Shown: positions 29,503-38,940 of the stretch, piece by piece
Numbering within the stretch: the first letter of the stretch is position 1
How the letters are laid out: the number at the start of each line of letters is the position of its first letter
Origin: Melastoma dodecandrum
Lineage: Eukaryota; Streptophyta; Magnoliopsida; Myrtales; Melastomataceae
Length of the DNA: 64,000 nt
Direction: 5' to 3'
Assembly (NCBI GenBank): GCA_029817715.1
Contig: JARUPY010000528.1
Span: 1 to 64,000, forward strand
Notes under the pieces: generated by a model
The model's input: only the letters and a program-made list of their open reading frames with translations
Told to the model about the DNA's origin: nothing
Databases searched by the model: none
Made by a program: the position numbers and the translations under genes

Positions 29503-30288
29503 TCAATGCCTGAGCACGCGCGCCAGAAATTCCCGGGTCCGCGCCTGCCGCGGCGCGTCGAAGATCTCGGCGGGCGTGCCCGACTCGAGGATCCGCCCCC
29601 GGTCGATATAGACGATGCGGTCGGCCACCTCGCGGGCGAACCCCATCTCGTGGGTCACGATCACCATGGTCATGCCGTCGTCGGCGAGGCCGCGCATGAC
29701 GTCGAGCACCTCGCCCACCATCTCCGGATCCAAGGCCGAGGTCGGTTCGTCGAACAGCATCACCCGCGGTTCCATCGCCAGCGCCCGCGCGATGGCGACA
29801 CGCTGCTGCTGCCCCCCGGAGAGCTGCGAGGGGTATTTGTCGACCTGGTCGGCGAGGCCGACGCGATCGAGCAGGCGGCGTGCCGTCTTCTCCGCCTTGT
29901 CCCGGCCCCACCGGCGGACCTTGAGCGGGGCGAGGGTGACGTTCTCCAGCACCGTCTTGTGCGGGAACAGGTTGAACTGCTGGAACACCATGCCGACCTC
30001 GCGCCGGATGTCCTGCAGTTCCGCCGGGATCCTGCGCCGGACCCCGGTCGAAGGCCCGAGGGTGATGCCGTCGACCTCGATCGCGCCGGAACCGAATCGC
30101 TCGAGCCCGTTGATGCAGCGGATCAGCGTCGACTTGCCGGAACCGCTCGCCCCGATGATCACCACGACCTCGCCCTTGGCGATCGACAGGTCCACCTGAT
30201 GCAGAACCTGGACGTCGCCGTAGGCCTTGTTCAGGCCGCGGATCGCGATGACGGCGACCGGCGCCCTATCGCCCGGCGCCCGCGTCAT
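29503..30288 (-). CDS. Polar amino-acid ABC transporter ATP-binding protein
   Basis: 261 residues, GlnQ/HisP type. Walker A is [18 protein letters not shown], the Q-loop FQQFNLFPH, the signature [15 protein letters not shown], Walker [13 protein letters not shown], and the H-loop VTHEM. It energises uptake with the permease, whose stop overlaps its start by four bases. The substrate is presumably a polar amino acid or cyclic amide, as judged by the neighbouring catabolic genes. Confidence 0.9.
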   Translation of the reverse strand: MTRAPGDRAPVAVIAIRGLNKAYGDVQVLHQVDLSIAKGEVVVIIGASGSGKSTLIRCINGLERFGSGAIEVDGITLGPSTGVRRRIPAELQDIRREVGMVFQQFNLFPHKTVLENVTLAPLKVRRWGRDKAEKTARRLLDRVGLADQVDKYPSQLSGGQQQRVAIARALAMEPRVMLFDEPTSALDPEMVGEVLDVMRGLADDGMTMVIVTHEMGFAREVADRIVYIDRGRILESGTPAEIFDAPRQARTREFLARVLRH

Positions 30289-30941
30289 CGCCGCGCCCCC
30301 GACCGGTTGAAGCGGCGTTCGAGCGACCGGACGCCGAGGCTCGCCGGGATGCTGATGGCGAGGTAGATGACGAAGATGAACGCATAGATCTCCGTGTAGC
30401 GGAACGTGTCCGACGCGATGAGTTGGCCCTGAAACATCAACTCGGCGATCGAGATCGTCGATACGAGTGCGGTGTCCTTGAAGAGGGAAATGAAATAGTT
30501 GCCGGTGGGCGGTATGACGATGCGCCAGGCTTGGGGTAGGACGACGTGCAGCATGGTGAGCCTCGGCGACATGCCGAGCGCCTCCGAGGCCTCCCGCTGC
30601 CCCGACGCCACCGCGGCGATGCCGGAGCGGAACACCTCGCTGAGATAGGCGCCGTAGTTGATCCCGAGCCCGAGCAGCCCCGCCGCGATCGGCGACAGGC
30701 GCAGCCCCAGGGTGGGCAGGACGTAGTAGATGCAGAACAATTGGAGCAGCAATGGCGAGCCGCGGATCAGTTCCACGAAGGCGACGACGGGGAAGCTGAT
30801 CCAGCGGCTGGGGCCGATGCGGCCGAGCGCGAGCAGGAGCCCCAGCACCAGAGCGATGCCCATGCTGCCGAAGGTCAGGCCGATGGTCAGGCGCACGCCG
30901 GACAGCAGGTCCGGTCCCCAGGCCGTCAGATCTGCCAGCAT
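30285..30941 (-). CDS. Amino-acid ABC transporter permease
   Basis: 218 residues with five to six membrane helices and the EAA loop ([23 protein letters not shown]) that contacts the ATPase. HisM/GlnP family. Only one permease gene is present, so it probably acts as a homodimer. It overlaps the ATPase gene downstream, and the binding-protein gene lies 236 bases upstream. Confidence 0.9.
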   Translation of the reverse strand: MLADLTAWGPDLLSGVRLTIGLTFGSMGIALVLGLLLALGRIGPSRWISFPVVAFVELIRGSPLLLQLFCIYYVLPTLGLRLSPIAAGLLGLGINYGAYLSEVFRSGIAAVASGQREASEALGMSPRLTMLHVVLPQAWRIVIPPTGNYFISLFKDTALVSTISIAELMFQGQLIASDTFRYTEIYAFIFVIYLAISIPASLGVRSLERRFNRSGARR

Positions 30942-31177
30942 CGATGCCGCCCTCCAGGCCCGTCGGGGGAAGTGTCCCGGTTCATCGCGCGAGGACAGGG
31001 GCGGTCGGCGACGTGGAGCCGTCGATCGCGTCGATGCGCCCGCTGGCCGGCGCCTGGATCGCGCGGGCGGGCGGCACGGTGGCGGGCTTCATCTCCGAGG
31101 CCGTCGGTCTGAGGCGGCCGTCCTGAAGGGTCCGAACATGAGCGTGGCCTGTTTCAGAGCCCGGGGAGGCTCGCGCC

Positions 31178-32017
31178 TCAGCGGGCCAGGAAGAAGGCGG
31201 TCGGCGTCAGGCCCCATCTCGTGAAGATCGCGGCCGCCGCGCCGTCCGCCAGCATGGCGGAATAGGCCTGGTTGAAGCCCGCCAGGAAGTCCGGGCTGCC
31301 CTTGGCCAGGCCGAAGGCGCAGCCAGAGCCGGCCCGGTCCTCGGGGACATAGTCGGCGACCAGCTCGAAGCCCAGCGACGGGTGCGCCTTCAGCGCATAG
31401 GCGGACAGGCTGCTGTCCACCACGGCGGCGTCGATGCGGCCCGCCGAGAGGTCGGCGAAGACGTTCTGGATCGTGGGATATTGGTGGATGTCGATGGCGT
31501 GGCCCGCCGGGCAGGCGGCGCTCGCCTTGCGCAGGCTGTCCACATAGGTGGTGCCCTCGTAGGTGCCGGCCGCCTTGCCGCAGAGGTCTTTCAGGGCGTG
31601 CAGCTTGGCGGGGTTGCCCTTGGCGACGTCGAGCGATTCGGGATTGTAGAAGGTGATGTCGGTGAAATCGACCACCTTCCGGCGCGCCGCCGTGGCGTAG
31701 ATGGCGTCGCCGATCATGTCGATGCGCCCGCTGGTCAGCGCCGGGATGAGGCTGCCGAACGGCATCGGGACGACATGGATCTCGGCCTTCACGCCCATGC
31801 GGGTGAGGGCGGCGGCGAGGACGTCCGTCAGCGCGCCCGTGGGCGCCTTGGTCTTGGCGTCGATGAAGGACAGGGGCGCGTCGTTCGACGTGCCGATGGT
31901 GATCTCGCCCTTGGCCTTCGCCGCGGCCAGGAGATCGTCGGCATGGGCGGGCCGCCCCGCCACCGAGCAGACAAGGGCCGCGATCGCGGCGGCGGTCGTC
32001 GTCAAGCGTCTGGCCAT
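31178..32017 (-). CDS. ABC transporter substrate-binding protein, family 3
   Basis: 279 residues with a Sec signal peptide (TTAAAIAALVCSVAGRPAHA). The family 3 fold is seen in ITIGTSNDAPLSFID and GRIDMIGDAIYATAARRKVVDF, as in amino-acid, opine and ectoine binding proteins. Two Cys (ALKDLCGKAAGTYE and SAACPAGHA) may form a disulphide in the second lobe. It belongs to the transporter encoded by 29503-30941. Confidence 0.88.
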   Translation of the reverse strand: MARRLTTTAAAIAALVCSVAGRPAHADDLLAAAKAKGEITIGTSNDAPLSFIDAKTKAPTGALTDVLAAALTRMGVKAEIHVVPMPFGSLIPALTSGRIDMIGDAIYATAARRKVVDFTDITFYNPESLDVAKGNPAKLHALKDLCGKAAGTYEGTTYVDSLRKASAACPAGHAIDIHQYPTIQNVFADLSAGRIDAAVVDSSLSAYALKAHPSLGFELVADYVPEDRAGSGCAFGLAKGSPDFLAGFNQAYSAMLADGAAAAIFTRWGLTPTAFFLAR

Positions 32018-32087
32018 CGGGTCTCTCGTGCTGTGGGGCGGGGGGGTGCAGGAGGCCGCGATGCTGCGGCCCTTCGCGACAGGCGGC

Positions 32088-32705
32088 TCAGCCCTCGACG
32101 ACGTAGTGGACGTCGCGCGGCGTCCGGTCGGCGCCGTTGATGACCGAGATGTCCTGGGGGCAGGCCGAGATCACGACGACGAGGTCCATCTCGGCCTTGA
32201 GCCGGAGATAGTCGCCGGGCTTCGTGGCCGGCGGCCTGCGGTCGATGGTGCGGTCCGCGTTGACCGGGATGTTCATGAAGACGTTGAGGGGACCGGGCGT
32301 GAAGGGGAACGTCAGGCCGGCTTCGGCCAGCCCCTCGTGCAGATTGTCCGAACAGTTGCGGTGGTAGTCGGTGCAGCCCGCCTCCTCGTAGATGGCGCGG
32401 TTGCAGGCGCAGAGCAGCGTGTCGTGGATGCCGGGCGACGTGTCTTCCACCACGCGGAGCATCGGGCGCCGGCGGTCGGACACGTAGGCGTCGCCGACCG
32501 AAAGGGTGATCTTGCTGTTGCGGGAGCGCGTGTGCTCCATCGACATGTATTCGCCGAGGTCGCCGGCGTTGAAGGCCCACAGGTCGAGCACCTGCGTGCC
32601 GTGCTGGCTGACGACCTTGAGGATCTGGCCCTCCGACACCGGAATGGCCTTGCCGTGGCGCGCCGGCACCACGCCGGCAACGGCATTCGTGGGATCGTGT
32701 CTCAT
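32088..32705 (-). CDS. DUF1989 family protein (urea carboxylase-associated type)
   Basis: 205 residues of the DUF1989 family, often annotated as urea carboxylase-associated or urea amidolyase-related. Typical motifs are QVLDLWAFNAGDLGEYMSMEHTRS and a Cys/His-rich part CNRAIYEEAGCTDYHRNCSDNL that suggests a metal site. The biochemical role is unknown. The gene heads the transporter operon downstream of an inverted-repeat operator candidate, which links it to uptake or first steps of the imported nitrogen compound. Urea carboxylase itself is absent. Confidence 0.85.
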   Translation of the reverse strand: MRHDPTNAVAGVVPARHGKAIPVSEGQILKVVSQHGTQVLDLWAFNAGDLGEYMSMEHTRSRNSKITLSVGDAYVSDRRRPMLRVVEDTSPGIHDTLLCACNRAIYEEAGCTDYHRNCSDNLHEGLAEAGLTFPFTPGPLNVFMNIPVNADRTIDRRPPATKPGDYLRLKAEMDLVVVISACPQDISVINGADRTPRDVHYVVEG

Positions 32706-32804
32706 CGTCGTCCTCGTCTGACGGGACCGGGCGGGAGCCGGGTCGCTGCGCCCTGCCGGGCCGAACCGCAGGGGGACGCCGGGGCCGCAAAATCCGAGTC
32801 CGAT

Positions 32805-32831
32805 TTGTACTCACCATTCATTTCGGTACAA
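32805..32831. promoter_or_regulatory. Inverted repeat upstream of DUF1989-transporter operon
   Basis: TTGTAC, 15 bases, GTACAA. It lies in the gap between the GntR gene and the DUF1989 gene, in a locally AT-rich stretch. Its half-site resembles the TTGTATCG site at 33880-33906, so the GntR-type regulator is the likely binder. Confidence 0.55.
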
Positions 32832-32874
32832 GACGATAAATTAGCCTGGCTCTGCCCAATCGGCAGGCTCGCCC

Positions 32875-33840
32875 TCAGACCTTGACGCGGGGCGGCAGCG
32901 GATCGGCCTCGCGATGGCGCATGGCATTGACGAGATGGGTGCGCATCAGCTCCGAAGCTTCCCGGACGTCGTTCGCCACCACGGCTTCCATGATGTCGAG
33001 GTGCTCCTTCAGCCAGACCAGCGTGCGGCCCTCGTCCGGGGCATCGCGGTATTCCAGCAGCTGGCGCATCCGGTTGTGCTGCACCACGCCGGCCAGGAAG
33101 AAGGGGTTGCCGCCGCACACGGCGATGGCCTCGTGGAAGGCCGCGTCCACCCGGAAGGCGAGCCGGCCCGTGCGCTCCGGCGCCGCGAGGGTGAGCAGGC
33201 GGATGTGCTCGTCGCGACAGCTGCGGATCAGGTCGCGCTGCACCGAGAAGGTCGGCAGGAGTGGGATCTGCGGCTCGGTGGCGAGACGATAGCTGTAGCT
33301 GGCCAGGCTGGCGTCGCTGCCGAGCAGGAAGGGGTTGAAGCGCCAGGTGCCCGGTTCGTCGGCCACGATCACGCCCTCGTCCTGCAGCGCGTCGAGAACG
33401 CGGCGCGCCAGCCTGGCGCTGACGCCGTAATGGGACACGATGCCGGCCTCCGAAAAGGCCGACGGCAGCAGCCCACCGAGGTGGTCCAGCGCCACGCGCT
33501 CGAACAGGCCGTCCTCGTCGAAGGCGGGGAAGTCGAGGCTGGCCGCGAACAGCGTCCGGGCCGGCCGGGTCAGGAAATAGCCCCGGTTGGCGACCTTCTC
33601 GACGATCCCTTCGGCCTGAAGTTCGACCAGCGCCTTGCGGACCGGGGTCCGCGAGACCTGCAGGGCATCGGCGAGACCTTGCTCGGTGAGGTGGGTGCCC
33701 TCCGCGAGGTCTTCGGAGACGAGATGTCCGAGCAGGCGCCGGGTCAGCGGCGCCGAGCCGGGGTCCAGCGCCGTCCGGGTGGCCATGGCTGTCGCCTGCC
33801 GGATGTCGAGGGTCGGGCTCCGGTGAAGCTTGGCGGGCAT
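32875..33840 (-). CDS. GntR/FCD-family regulator with two winged-helix segments
   Basis: 321 residues. Residues about 30-100 are a GntR winged helix (LTEQGLADALQVSRTPVRKA). A second winged-helix-like segment follows at about 115-175 (VSHYGVSARLARRVLDALQ), which is unusual. The C-terminus is an FCD-type ligand domain with probable metal-binding His residues (DAAFHEAIAVCGG, LKEHLDIMEAV). It probably senses the substrate or an intermediate of the catabolic island. Starts at 33840 or at the internal ATG 33786 are both possible. Inverted repeats lie on both sides of the gene. Confidence 0.85.
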   Translation of the reverse strand: MPAKLHRSPTLDIRQATAMATRTALDPGSAPLTRRLLGHLVSEDLAEGTHLTEQGLADALQVSRTPVRKALVELQAEGIVEKVANRGYFLTRPARTLFAASLDFPAFDEDGLFERVALDHLGGLLPSAFSEAGIVSHYGVSARLARRVLDALQDEGVIVADEPGTWRFNPFLLGSDASLASYSYRLATEPQIPLLPTFSVQRDLIRSCRDEHIRLLTLAAPERTGRLAFRVDAAFHEAIAVCGGNPFFLAGVVQHNRMRQLLEYRDAPDEGRTLVWLKEHLDIMEAVVANDVREASELMRTHLVNAMRHREADPLPPRVKV

Positions 33841-33879
33841 GCGGTTCCAGAATGAGGGTTGTGACGGCACCGGAATGCG

Positions 33880-33906
33880 TTGTATCGAAGTACCGTAGCG
33901 ATACAA
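33880..33906. promoter_or_regulatory. Inverted repeat in divergent promoter region
   Basis: TTGTATCG, 11 bases, CGATACAA: a perfect 8-bp inverted repeat between the divergent regulator and M24 hydrolase genes. GntR/FCD proteins commonly bind TTGTAT-like half-sites. It probably controls both directions. Confidence 0.65.
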
Positions 33907-33966
33907 GGCGGTCGGCGCGCGGGCGTCGGCCTTTCCTGCCCATCGACCCCACGCGGGACGGATCCC

Positions 33967-35157
33967 ATGCCCATCGCGCCCGATGCCGCCGCTGTTCCAT
34001 CCGTCGCGGAGGGGTGCGAATGCGTCTTCCCGCCCGACGAGCTCGCCGCGCGCCTGCTGCGGCTCCGGCGGGGTGCCGAGCGCCGGGGCCTCGACGGGCT
34101 CCTGCTGACGGGCGCCGAGAACGTGTTTTGGGCGACGGGCCGGCAGACGCCCGGGCATTTCGCCTTCCAGGTCCTCGTCGTGCCCCTCGACCGCGCCCCC
34201 GTGCTCGTGGTGCGGCGGCTCGAGGAGATGAACGCGCGGGCCAACACGCGCGACGTCGAGATCCGAACCTATGCCGATGGCGAGGCCCCGGCCGATGTTC
34301 TGGCCGCGACCGTGTCGGGTTTCGGGTGGCAGGGGCGAAGGATCGGAACCGAGATGACGGGGGCCGGATTGGTTCCCGCCGTCTTCGCCCGCTTGGCCGC
34401 GCTGGTGCCGGGCCTGCAGGACGCGAGCCCCCTGCTCGGCGACCTGCGGGCCGTGAAGTCGCCCCTGGAACTCTCCTATCTGGCCGAGGCGGCGCGCTAC
34501 GCCGATGCGGGTCTCGAAGCCGGCATCGGCGCCGTCGCGGTGGGGGCGCGCGAGAACGACGTCGCGGGCGCCATGCTGGGCGCCGCGGTGGCGGCGGGAT
34601 CCGAATATGTCGGCATGGAGCCGCTGGTGTCCTCGGGCGCCCGCAGCGGCGTCCCCCACGCCACCTGGCGCCGCCGCGGCCTCGCCGCCGGCGACGCCCT
34701 GTTTCTGGAACTCGCGGGCTGCCACAACCGCTACCACGCGGCGATCCTGCGGCCGGTCTGGCTCGGCCCCATGCCCGACGAGGCCCGGCGCATGCTGGAC
34801 GCCGCGCAGGCGGGCCTCGCGGCGGCGCTCGACGCTCTGCGCCCGGGATCCACCTGCGCCGAGGTCCATGCCGCGGCCGAAACCACGATCGCGCGCCACG
34901 GCTTCGCCGAGGCCTACCGTAAACGCACGGGCTACAGCATGGGCATCGCCTTCGCGCCGGACTGGGGGGAGGGCGACGTGCTCAGCCTCGACCGCGGCGT
35001 CGATCGCGTGCTCGAACCCGGAATGGTGTTCCACGTCCCGACGACGCTGCGCGCCTACGGGCGCTTCACCGTCGGGGTCAGCGAGACCGCCGTGGTGACC
35101 GCGGACGGACACCGCTGCCTGTCCGGCATCCCCCGCCGCCTGTTCAACCCGGCATGA
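33967..35157 (+). CDS. M24-family creatinase-like hydrolase
   Basis: 396 residues with the pita-bread fold of family M24. The N-terminal creatinase-type domain includes LDGLLLTGAENVFWATG, and the C-terminal domain FLELAGCHNRYHAAILRPVW. At that position metal-dependent aminopeptidases have two Asp ligands; here they are replaced, as in creatinase and ectoine hydrolase (DoeA). So it is probably a metal-independent hydrolase of a C-N bond in a small cyclic or guanidino compound. ATG 33967 is used. The ATG of the DapA-like gene overlaps its stop. Confidence 0.85.
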   Translation: MPIAPDAAAVPSVAEGCECVFPPDELAARLLRLRRGAERRGLDGLLLTGAENVFWATGRQTPGHFAFQVLVVPLDRAPVLVVRRLEEMNARANTRDVEIRTYADGEAPADVLAATVSGFGWQGRRIGTEMTGAGLVPAVFARLAALVPGLQDASPLLGDLRAVKSPLELSYLAEAARYADAGLEAGIGAVAVGARENDVAGAMLGAAVAAGSEYVGMEPLVSSGARSGVPHATWRRRGLAAGDALFLELAGCHNRYHAAILRPVWLGPMPDEARRMLDAAQAGLAAALDALRPGSTCAEVHAAAETTIARHGFAEAYRKRTGYSMGIAFAPDWGEGDVLSLDRGVDRVLEPGMVFHVPTTLRAYGRFTVGVSETAVVTADGHRCLSGIPRRLFNPA

Positions 35158-36113
35158 CGCCGCCCCCTCCGTCACGGACCGCCACCATGCCGAGACAGAC
35201 CATCGACGAGCGGACGCGCGGCGTCTTCATCATCGCCCCGACGCCCTTCGACGATACCGGCGCGGTCGACGCGGCCAGCACCGACTCGCTCGTCGATTTC
35301 TACCTCGACAGGGGCGTCGACGGCATCACCATTCTGGGCGTGCTCGGCGAAGCGCCGAAACTGTCCGGCGCGGAGCGCCGGGCCTTCATGGCCCAGGTGC
35401 TGCGGCGGGTGGACGGCCGGGTCCGGGTCGTGGTCGGCGCCAGCGACGCCGGGACCGAGACTCTGGTCGAGTTCGCCCGCCACGCCATGGCGGCGGGTGC
35501 GTCGGGCCTCATGATCGCGCCCGTGCCCGGCCTGCGCACCGACGATCAGGTCTTCGGTTACTGGGCGACGGTGCTGGAACGCCTCGGGCCCGACGTCCCG
35601 GTCTGCTACCAGGACTATCCCCAGACCACGACTGTGGTGACCTCCGTGCCGGTTCTGCACCGGCTGGTCGACGCCTTCCCCAATCTCGTGATGCTGAAGC
35701 ACGAGGAATCGCCGGGGCTCGCCAAGGTCACCGCGCTGCGGGACGCGTCGGCGGACCGACGCCGGATCAGCATCCTGGTCGGCAACGGCGGACTGCACCT
35801 GCCCCAGGAGTTGCGGCGCGGGGCCGACGGCGCCATGACGGGATTCGCCTATCCGGAGATGCTGGTCGAGGTCTGCGCCAAATTCTTCGCGGGAGCGGTC
35901 GAGGAAGCCGAGGACCTCTACGACTGCTACCTGCCGATCCTGCGCCACGAGCAGCAGCTCGGGTTCGGCCTGGCGATCCGCAAGGAGATCCTGCGCCGGC
36001 GCGGCGCCATCCGCAGTGCCGTGATCCGCCACCCCGGCCCGGCCCTGACGGCGGTCGACCATCGCGAGCTCGACGGCCTGATGGCGCGGCTCGACCGCCG
36101 CCTGGGAGCCTGA
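35154..36113 (+). CDS. DapA-family (dihydrodipicolinate synthase-like) lyase
   Basis: 319 residues of the class I aldolase superfamily. The substrate loop is ILGVLGEAPKLSGAERR, the Tyr is in CYQDYP, and the Schiff-base Lys in MLKHEESPGLAK. Members cleave or form 2-keto acid adducts. Only one of several possible reactions is lysine synthesis. Here, in a catabolic context, an aldol or deaminating-dehydrating step is more likely. The start overlaps the M24 gene stop (ATGA). An internal ATG at 35187 is an alternative and begins just before the conserved region. Confidence 0.82.
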   Translation: MTPPPPSRTATMPRQTIDERTRGVFIIAPTPFDDTGAVDAASTDSLVDFYLDRGVDGITILGVLGEAPKLSGAERRAFMAQVLRRVDGRVRVVVGASDAGTETLVEFARHAMAAGASGLMIAPVPGLRTDDQVFGYWATVLERLGPDVPVCYQDYPQTTTVVTSVPVLHRLVDAFPNLVMLKHEESPGLAKVTALRDASADRRRISILVGNGGLHLPQELRRGADGAMTGFAYPEMLVEVCAKFFAGAVEEAEDLYDCYLPILRHEQQLGFGLAIRKEILRRRGAIRSAVIRHPGPALTAVDHRELDGLMARLDRRLGA

Positions 36114-36221
36114 CATGCATCCCGGTCCGCGCGGCCGCCCCGGCTGCGTCACCGGCAGCGTCGCGCGCATGGACGGCGGCATGATCCCAAACCTCCGACG
36201 GGGCGGAAACGAGAGGCTGCA

Positions 36222-36995
36222 ATGGACATCGACCTCAACACGGACCTCGGCGAAGGCTTCGGCGCCTGGACGATGGGCGACGACGAGGCCATGCTGGGCC
36301 TCGTCACCTCGGCCAACGTCGCCTGCGGGTTCCACGCGGGCGATCCCGTCGTCATGCACCGCACCATGGCGGCGGCGCGCGACCGGGGCGTCAGCGTCGG
36401 CGCGCATCCGGGCTTCCTGGATCTCTGGGGTTTCGGGCGCCGCCCCATCCTCGGCGACAGCCCCGCCGACATCGAGAAGATGCTGGTCTACCAGATCGGC
36501 GCCGCCCAGGCGGTCGCGGGTGCGGTCGGGATACGGCTCGCCCACGTCAAGACCCATGGGTCGCTCGGCAACATGGCCATGGTCGACCCCGACCTCGCCG
36601 CCGCGGTCGCCCGGGCGGTGAGGACGGTGGACCGGGAGCTGATCCTCGTGGTGATGCCGGGGCTGGCCCTGGAGCGGGCCGGGCTCGACCAGGACCTCCT
36701 CGTGGCGCGGGAGGTCTATGCCGACCGCACCTACGACGACGACGGCAACCTGACCTCCCGCAAGGTGGCGGGATCGGTGATCCACGATGCGGAGGCGGCC
36801 GCCGCGCGCGTGCTGCGCATGGTCGAGGACGGCGCCGTCACCACCGTCACGGGGCGGCGCCTTCCGGTGAAGATCGACACGGTCTGCGTCCACGGCGACA
36901 ACCCGCAGGCCGTCGCCATGGCGCGGACGGTCCGGGCGGCGCTGCAGGCCGGGGGCGCCGCTCTGCGGCCCTTCCCCGAGATCCTGCGGGCCTGA
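36222..36995 (+). CDS. pxpA: 5-oxoprolinase subunit A (LamB/YcsF family)
   Basis: 257 residues. The family start MDIDLNTDLGEGFGAW and FHAGDPVVMHRTM are conserved, as are GAHPGFLDLWGFGRR and VKTHGSLGNMA. With PxpB and PxpC it forms the bacterial ATP-dependent 5-oxoprolinase that opens pyroglutamate to glutamate. The three genes follow in the usual order. The ATG at 36222 is preceded by GAGAGG. Confidence 0.9.
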   Translation: MDIDLNTDLGEGFGAWTMGDDEAMLGLVTSANVACGFHAGDPVVMHRTMAAARDRGVSVGAHPGFLDLWGFGRRPILGDSPADIEKMLVYQIGAAQAVAGAVGIRLAHVKTHGSLGNMAMVDPDLAAAVARAVRTVDRELILVVMPGLALERAGLDQDLLVAREVYADRTYDDDGNLTSRKVAGSVIHDAEAAAARVLRMVEDGAVTTVTGRRLPVKIDTVCVHGDNPQAVAMARTVRAALQAGGAALRPFPEILRA

Positions 36996-37015
36996 ACGGC
37001 GGCCGGGCTGTCCCG

Positions 37016-37762
37016 ATGGCCGGGTCCATCGCCCCGCCCCCCTTCCGCATCCGCGTCGCCGGGGCGGGGGGCCTCGTCGCCGAATTCGGTACGGTCGTCG
37101 ACGCGCGCCTGAACCGGCTCGTGATGGCGCTCGACGCGCGGCTGAAGGCGGCGGCACGCCCGGGCGTGATCGAGACGGTGCCGACCTACCGGTCGCTCCT
37201 CGTGGTCTTCGACCCCCTGACGGTCGATCGCCGTGCCCTGGTGGCGGAGATCGAGGGTCTGGCGGCCGGCCTGCAGGTCGACGGCGATCCGCCGCCGTCG
37301 CGCTGCTGGCGCGTGCCGGTGGCCTATGGAGGCAGCCTCGGCGAGGACCTCGACCACGTCGCGGCGCTGCACGGCCTCGACCCCGGCGAGGTCATCCGTC
37401 AGCATGCCGGGAGCGAGTACCGGGTCTTCATGATCGGTTTCGCGCCCGGCTTCGCCTATCTCGGCGGCCTTCCCGCGGTGCTCCACACACCCCGGCGCCT
37501 CGATCCGCGGCAGCGCACGCCGGCGGGCAGCATCTCGATCGGCGGCCAGCAGGCCGCGGTCTCGTCGGTCGAGGGGCCGAGCGGCTGGCACATGCTCGGC
37601 CGTACGCCCCTCCGGACCTTCGATGTGCGGCGTGCCGATCCCTTCCTGTTCAGGCCGGGAGACCGCGTCCGCTTCCGGCCGGTCTCCGAGGCCGAGTTCA
37701 CCCGGCTTTCGGCCCTGGCGGAGGGTGGCACGGTCACGGCCGACCTCGAGGACGTCGCGTGA
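37016..37762 (+). CDS. pxpB: 5-oxoprolinase subunit B (KipI family)
   Basis: 248 residues. Conserved AHP2/KipI-family sequence YRVFMIGFAPGFAYLGGLP, then TPAGSISIGGQQAAV. Partner of PxpA and PxpC in 5-oxoproline hydrolysis. The stop overlaps the GTG start of pxpC by four bases, showing translational coupling. Intact. Confidence 0.9.
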   Translation: MAGSIAPPPFRIRVAGAGGLVAEFGTVVDARLNRLVMALDARLKAAARPGVIETVPTYRSLLVVFDPLTVDRRALVAEIEGLAAGLQVDGDPPPSRCWRVPVAYGGSLGEDLDHVAALHGLDPGEVIRQHAGSEYRVFMIGFAPGFAYLGGLPAVLHTPRRLDPRQRTPAGSISIGGQQAAVSSVEGPSGWHMLGRTPLRTFDVRRADPFLFRPGDRVRFRPVSEAEFTRLSALAEGGTVTADLEDVA

Positions 37763-38765
37763 CGGCGCTGCGCATCGTGGCGCCGGGCGGGGCCTCGACG
37801 CTCCAGGATCTCGGCCGGCCGGGCTACGGCCGCTTCGGCGTGTCGGAGGCCGGCGCCATGGACCGGCTCGCGCTGCGCCTCGCCAATCGCATCGTCGGCA
37901 ATGCCGAGACCGAGGCCTGCGTCGAATTCGCCATGGTGGGGGGCACCTATGCGGCGCCGGACGGCGGCTGCCGGATCGCCGTCGCGGGCGACTTCGCGGC
38001 GACCGTCGGCGGCGCGCCTGTCGAGCCCTATCGCGCCGTCGACCTCGCGCCCGGCCAGCGGCTCGCGGTCGGCCCCGCGCGCTCCGGCGTCTACGGCTAC
38101 ATCGCGGTCGCGGGCGGCTTCGACGTGGAGCCCGTGCTCGGCAGCCGTTCGGTCCACCTGCGTTCCGGCCTCGGCGGCGGCGCCCTGTCGCCCGGCGCCA
38201 TCCTGCCCCTGCGGCGGCCCTCCCGTCCTCCGGGCGCTCCCCTCGCCCTCGACCGCGCGCTCTGGCCCGTGGCGGACGGGCCGGTGCGGGTCGTCTGGGG
38301 ACCCCAGGAGGACCTGTTCACGGAGCGGGGCAGGGCGGATTTCCTGCGCGGCCCCTACAGCGTGGGCCTTCGGTCAGGCCGCATGGGGGGTACCGCCTTG
38401 AGGGGCCGCCGCTCGAGCACTCGGGCGACTTCAACATCGTGTCGGACGGCATCGTGCTGGGCAGCATCCAGGTGCCGGGCAACCGCCAGCCGATCGTTCT
38501 CCTGGCCGATCGGCAGTCGACGGGCGGCTATCCCAAGATCGCGACGATTCTCGCCCCGGATATCCGTCGGCTGGTCCAACGCGGCCTCGAGGTCCCGTTC
38601 CGCTTCGAGGCCGTGTCGCTCGACGAGGCCGACGAGATCCTGCGGGCCGAGGAGGCAGCCTTTCACGCCCTCTGTGCCCGGATCGGCCCGGCAACGGCGC
38701 AGGACCTCTTCGGTTCGGAGCGGCTCCTGAGCCTCAACCTGATCGACGGTGTCGTCAGGGGGTGA
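37759..38765 (+). CDS. pxpC: 5-oxoprolinase subunit C (KipA family), frameshifted
   Basis: About 335 residues in two frames. The first 210 residues carry the family start (VAPGGASTLQDLGRPGYGRFG) and GVYGYIAVAGGF. The frame changes at a run of six G at 38385-38390, where four would restore the conserved RMGYRLEG. The second part continues DGIVLGSIQVPGNRQPIVLL and ADRQSTGGYPKIATI to the normal end. The gene is complete in length, so a homopolymer error is likely. It ends 176 bases before the CRISPR array. Confidence 0.85.
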
Positions 38766-38940
38766 CCTGGCGGATCACGGCCCGCGCAGCCGGGGCGAGA
38801 TCGCAGGCGCGCGATGGGTGATCCCGCCTCAGGGGGGGCGGGCCCTCCTTCGGCGCCTGCCGGGCTGTCGTCGGTCGTGGCCGAGCTACTCGACCATGAT
38901 CGGCGACCTGATCCCGACGCGGGACCGCGCCTGGGACGAC

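Noticed and set aside
32088..32705. DUF1989 gene as a urea-use gene linked to ureC
   Set aside because: Urea carboxylase and allophanate hydrolase are absent and ureC is 20 kb away in another unit.
29503..38765. Interpretation as an ectoine-degradation operon
   Set aside because: The M24 protein and binding protein resemble ectoine-type ones, but the deacetylase and transaminase genes are missing and PxpABC is not part of that pathway. Kept only as one possibility.
38766..38940. Possible short gene between pxpC and the array
   Set aside because: Only very short frames, and it fits the trailer end of the array.
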